Source: Hoplostethus atlanticus (taxonomy: Eukaryota; Chordata; Actinopteri; Trachichthyiformes; Trachichthyidae). From it: a stretch of 64,000 nucleotides of DNA. The notes beneath the pieces were generated by a model. The model saw only the letters and a list, made by a program, of their open reading frames with translations, searched no databases and was not told where the DNA came from. A program made the translations under genes and the position numbers. Position 1 is the stretch's first letter; each line of letters starts with the position of its first letter. Positions 56,651 to 64,000 of this stretch are shown here, piece by piece. The stretch spans positions 682,001-746,000 of the forward strand of contig JAXDDX010000122.1 in assembly GCA_034670405.1 (NCBI GenBank). The letters run 5' to 3'.

Positions 56651-59600
56651 GAGGGGATTTGTGTTTCATTGACCTGCTTGACTGTTATTAGAGGCAGTAA
56701 TATCCCTGACTGGACAACGGATGCCAAGTTTCATAGTGATGGTCTTTGAGTTTTAGGCTACTATGGGCCACGCACTTCAATACTTGGCCCAATATAAGTA
56801 TATACAAGTATATGAAATTCCATATAATTTGTCTAATTCATTTGCTGAATTTAGAGGCAACTAGGCCAATATGGGTTTTTGAAGGTTGATACTGATCATT
56901 TTGGAATGAAACTGCCTTAAGGTGATATTTTGTGGCCATATTCAATATCTTTTTCTTTTTTGGCAGGGTGGGAAAGCCTTTGAAACAGCATTTAGACCAT
57001 GGGACACAAACTCTCCATTGAAACCCAGGATAATAATAACATATTGATGCATACTGATCAAAATGCTGCATTAGAATTAGTTCACGTTGAGGCCTTCGCA
57101 TTGACAACCAGTGTCATATATAATATATGATACCTATAAAGTACTACGTTTCATCATGGCTGGTGTAACTGCGTGTCCCCGAATGTAGCCTAGAACATCT
57201 CTCTGAGTGGAGGATCACTAGGAAGTACATGACAGCACTGCTTGACATGTGTCCAGCATTGGCCCACGAATGTTGACATCAGTGGGAAATGCAGCGCCAG
57301 CCACCAGCCAAATGGAGCCACGCTGGCTGGATTGGGTTTTTCCACAACACGCCAGCCACTGCAGCAGCCAACAACCATTTAGGGGGATCCGATCTGTTCC
57401 AAGTTCATTTCTGGCTGATAAAATAGTGCAAGTGGCTGGTGAATAGTTTGGTATCTGCCAGCTACTGTAGCCAGTGGGCAAAGAAGTTGTAGTTTCCTGC
57501 TCTGGAGCTGAGACAACGGTTCATCAGTTAGAATAAGTGCAAAGCTTTTATAATGGTAACTACTGATGAAAAAGTAAAACTCTCTGTGCCTTGAATTTGA
57601 GACTTTTCCACCCCAACAAAAATAAATCTTTGGAAGAAACACTGAATACATGTCTTTTTTCCTGAACTGAATATCGGCACAAAATATCAGCAATCGGTAG
57701 CTTCAATCCAAAAATATTGGTCTCCAAAAACCCATATCTGTCCAGCTCTAGTTCAATTTATTGACAACTTACATATTGCCACATATCTTACATATTGCCT
57801 GAAAACACCTTTAAGAGGACATCTCAGCTTCATCAGGCATCTTATCTAACACGCAGCAGCATAGAGGCTGATCCAGTTTTCCTCTCCTCATCGCCTCCTT
57901 CCCTTCCTTTCATCCCCTGTCTCCTCCAGGAGGGAGGAGAAGACTAATGTTGAGGGAGAGGAGGTAAGGAGCAGTGCGAAGCTCTGAACACACCAACAGC
58001 CTTTTAAGTTTGTCAGCCGTGACTTCTAATTATTAACAATCCTTTCTGGCCAATTTGGGTCATGTTAAATATGAAATTGAGGATATGTTTTTTTGGGAGA
58101 AAAGGAGAAGCAGAAGAGGATGAAAATGGATAATAATAAAAAAACAAAACAACAATGAGGTTTCAGCCCTGTGGGATTGAATCCGAAAACAAACCAGACT
58201 GAAAACAATGTGGTTTCACCCCCATAGGTGTTGATGGTGTTAAGACAGCAGAGTGGGACTGAAACATAAGAATAGATAAATGCTAGTATAAAGGCTCAGG
58301 ATTGGCAAGGGCTGCTTGTATGTAATTTTACACTGGCATGTTATGGTGGAGAGGATTTATCCATTGGTTGAAAACTGATGGAGCTTTCTAGGATCTGGAA
58401 CCACCTACCAACCCAGTGTCCTTTAAATACTTTGAAAAATTCACTTATTTAGGCTTGATTTTACTTGAACTCTAGCCTGTAGTCTTACTTTTTACTTACT
58501 TTAATTATTCTGAGCATTTTCCCTTTGTATTTTATTATTTATTATTGTTCACTTGTTATTTATTATTGCAACAGTTTTGATAAGTGCTTTATTAATAAAG
58601 GTTATATAATTACATAAATGCTGTATATAATAATAATATAATAATAATAGTATAGTATCATAGTAATAATAATGATGAAAACAAAATTAATAATAATGAT
58701 ATGACATAAGTGAAATAATATGAAATAAGTGACAGCTCGCGCGCCTGTGTGCGCGCGTGCGCCTGTGTGTGTGTGTGGGTCACTGCCTGTCTGGCTGTTA
58801 AGTAAGAAAATGAAGGTAGCTGCGTCAAACTACGCAGAGTTAGCAGGAAAAGACCAGAAGTGTAGTGATTTTACCTTCAAAAGAAAAGCATCAAATTTGT
58901 CGCCTATGGAAAAAAGTAACAAAATAGAGTCAAAATAATGGAATGATTATATTATATTATGGAGTGAAACTATATCTGTAAAATCTACAGAGCCCTTTAA
59001 GAGTCATGGTGGGGATTTTTTTAAGCCACTTTTGCGTTACCTCGCAATACGTTTTGCGTTACCTCGCAATACATTTTGCATTACCTCGCAATACTTTTGC
59101 ATTCCCTCGCAACTTCTAATGGGCTAACCAAAAGCCTACTGATTGACAGTGCTTGCTTGTAAGTTACTGTAATTAAAAGTTTAGATGCAGCAATAACGAA
59201 ATGGCAGATGTCTTCACACAAGTGAACACACAGGACTGCAACAGCAGTCTAAAACTGGTTGGGGATAGGAATGAGAATAATTACAGGTTCAGGTTCAGGG
59301 GAAACATAGCCTGCCGACGGGGAACAGACTCGACCACCTACTCCAGGCCTGTTTAACACATTGGCTATCACCGCTCATCGTTTTATGCAGTTAAACTATA
59401 TGTCACTGTGAACATCCTTGCATTAGCGTTAGTTGCGTGTTATTATTGCGTTTTGTTTAATATGTATTGTATAAATTACAAAATACTAATGAGGGAAGAC
59501 CTTAACCTGAATTGATTCTAATGCATTTGATATGTTTACATTTTGATCAGATTCCACACAAGTATGTCTGAATATATATTAGTAGTAGTGGTAGTATTCA

Positions 59601-59799
59601 GTTAATTGTTAAGTAATGATTTTTGAAAATATACATAGAAGGTCGGCACAAAATATCAGCTATTGGAAGCTTCAATCCAAAAATATCAGTATCAGAATCA
59701 GCCTTCAAAGCCCCCTGTTGGTCGAACCCTAATTATGTTGTATAATATTTTATGGTGGCTCGTAATCAATACGTGATTTTATTTTGAAAATTACAACCG
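56651..59799. other. lin28a-pdik1l intergenic stretch
   Basis: It contains a repeat fragment (56965-57000) shared with 10.72 kb and a 'ccagccactgc..ccagcc' rich repeat (57240-57480). 'gaccgatat' repeat pieces lie at about 56862-56925, 57600-57755 and 59480-59735. AT-rich (ATA)n runs lie at 58620-58700, and a GC/GT alternating run at 58733-58778. A possible orphan microexon at 57930-57963 is discussed under findings. Confidence 0.5.
59031..59112 (+). repeat. approximately 22-bp tandem repeat (four units)
   Basis: Units of the form 'ttttgcgttacctcgcaata' with c/g spacing changes occur four times with slight decay toward the right (gcgtt to gcatt). Confidence 0.85.
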
Positions 59800-59961
59800 G
59801 AAGTTGTGTCTCTCATTCTGGCTACCTCGGCACTGATGTTTCAGCAGCTGCACGCTCTCACATTCTGTGTGGGACTGCGCGAGAGCAGAGTGTGTGTGGC
59901 GCTAATGGCTGCCAGGGAGAGTGAGGAAGACAACAAATGAACCCCTGAGAGAAGATTCAAA
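59800..59961 (+). other. pdik1l: candidate non-coding first exon of pdik1l (5'UTR)
   Basis: A locally GC-richer stretch with CpGs (gggactgcgcgagagcagag...) ends at CAAAG|GTGAGA, a strong donor at 59962. It lies about 3 kb before the pdik1l coding exon on the same strand, with no competing gene. Promoter and exon status are inferred from the donor, base composition and position only; the left edge is uncertain. Confidence 0.4.

Positions 59962-64000
<4,039 letters not shown>

Overview
The window is a stretch of ray-finned (teleost) fish nuclear DNA. The protein-coding genes are split into short exons with GT-AG introns. The rest is dense with repeats typical of fish: Tc1/mariner, PIF/Harbinger, hAT-like and L2-type LINE remnants, a tRNA-derived SINE, foldback elements and long (CA)n/(CT)n/(ATT)n tracts. 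No bacterial, viral or CRISPR features were seen.

Three host genes can be assembled from splice sites and protein similarity. (1) maneal, a Golgi-type GH99 endo-alpha-1,2-mannosidase-like protein, lies on the minus strand in four coding exons between 34418 and 25265. They join in phase to 442 codons. (2) lin28a lies on the plus strand in four coding exons between 43331 and 52453 (193 codons). Its protein has the cold-shock domain and two CCHC zinc knuckles, and it has a long 3'UTR (to about 56650) with three let-7 8-mer sites and one miR-125 8-mer site. (3) The first coding exon of pdik1l, a Ser/Thr kinase, is on the plus strand at 63019-63303. The gene continues beyond the window, and a likely non-coding first exon sits near 59960.

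Layout: 1-25.2 kb is a gene-poor transposon graveyard. It holds an L2 LINE nested in an hAT-like element (1.06-2.6 kb), a foldback element (2.9-4.1 kb), a 1.8-kb near-palindrome (6.0-7.8 kb), a Harbinger copy nested in a dead Tc1 (10.9-13.2 kb), an inverted pair of THAP-domain fragments (16.6-17.3 kb), a TIR element (17.9-18.5 kb), a SINE (21.1-21.4 kb) and copies of a 'gaccgatat' dispersed repeat. 25.3-34.4 kb is maneal, whose 6-kb second intron holds a second Tc1 copy. 34.4-43 kb is intergenic, with microsatellites and an interrupted minisatellite. 43-56.7 kb is lin28a. 56.7-64 kb is intergenic DNA and the start of pdik1l.

Most notable points: the GH99 catalytic motif of maneal reads N-Q-W-H-E where the active enzyme MANEA has N-E-W-H-E; lin28a has two phase-compatible candidate first exons; a TTAA-flanked transposon sits inside the lin28a 3'UTR among the let-7 sites; and the 1.8-kb inverted-repeat element has precise 5-bp flanking duplications. 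All family assignments come from reading the sequence and remembered family motifs. No database search was possible.
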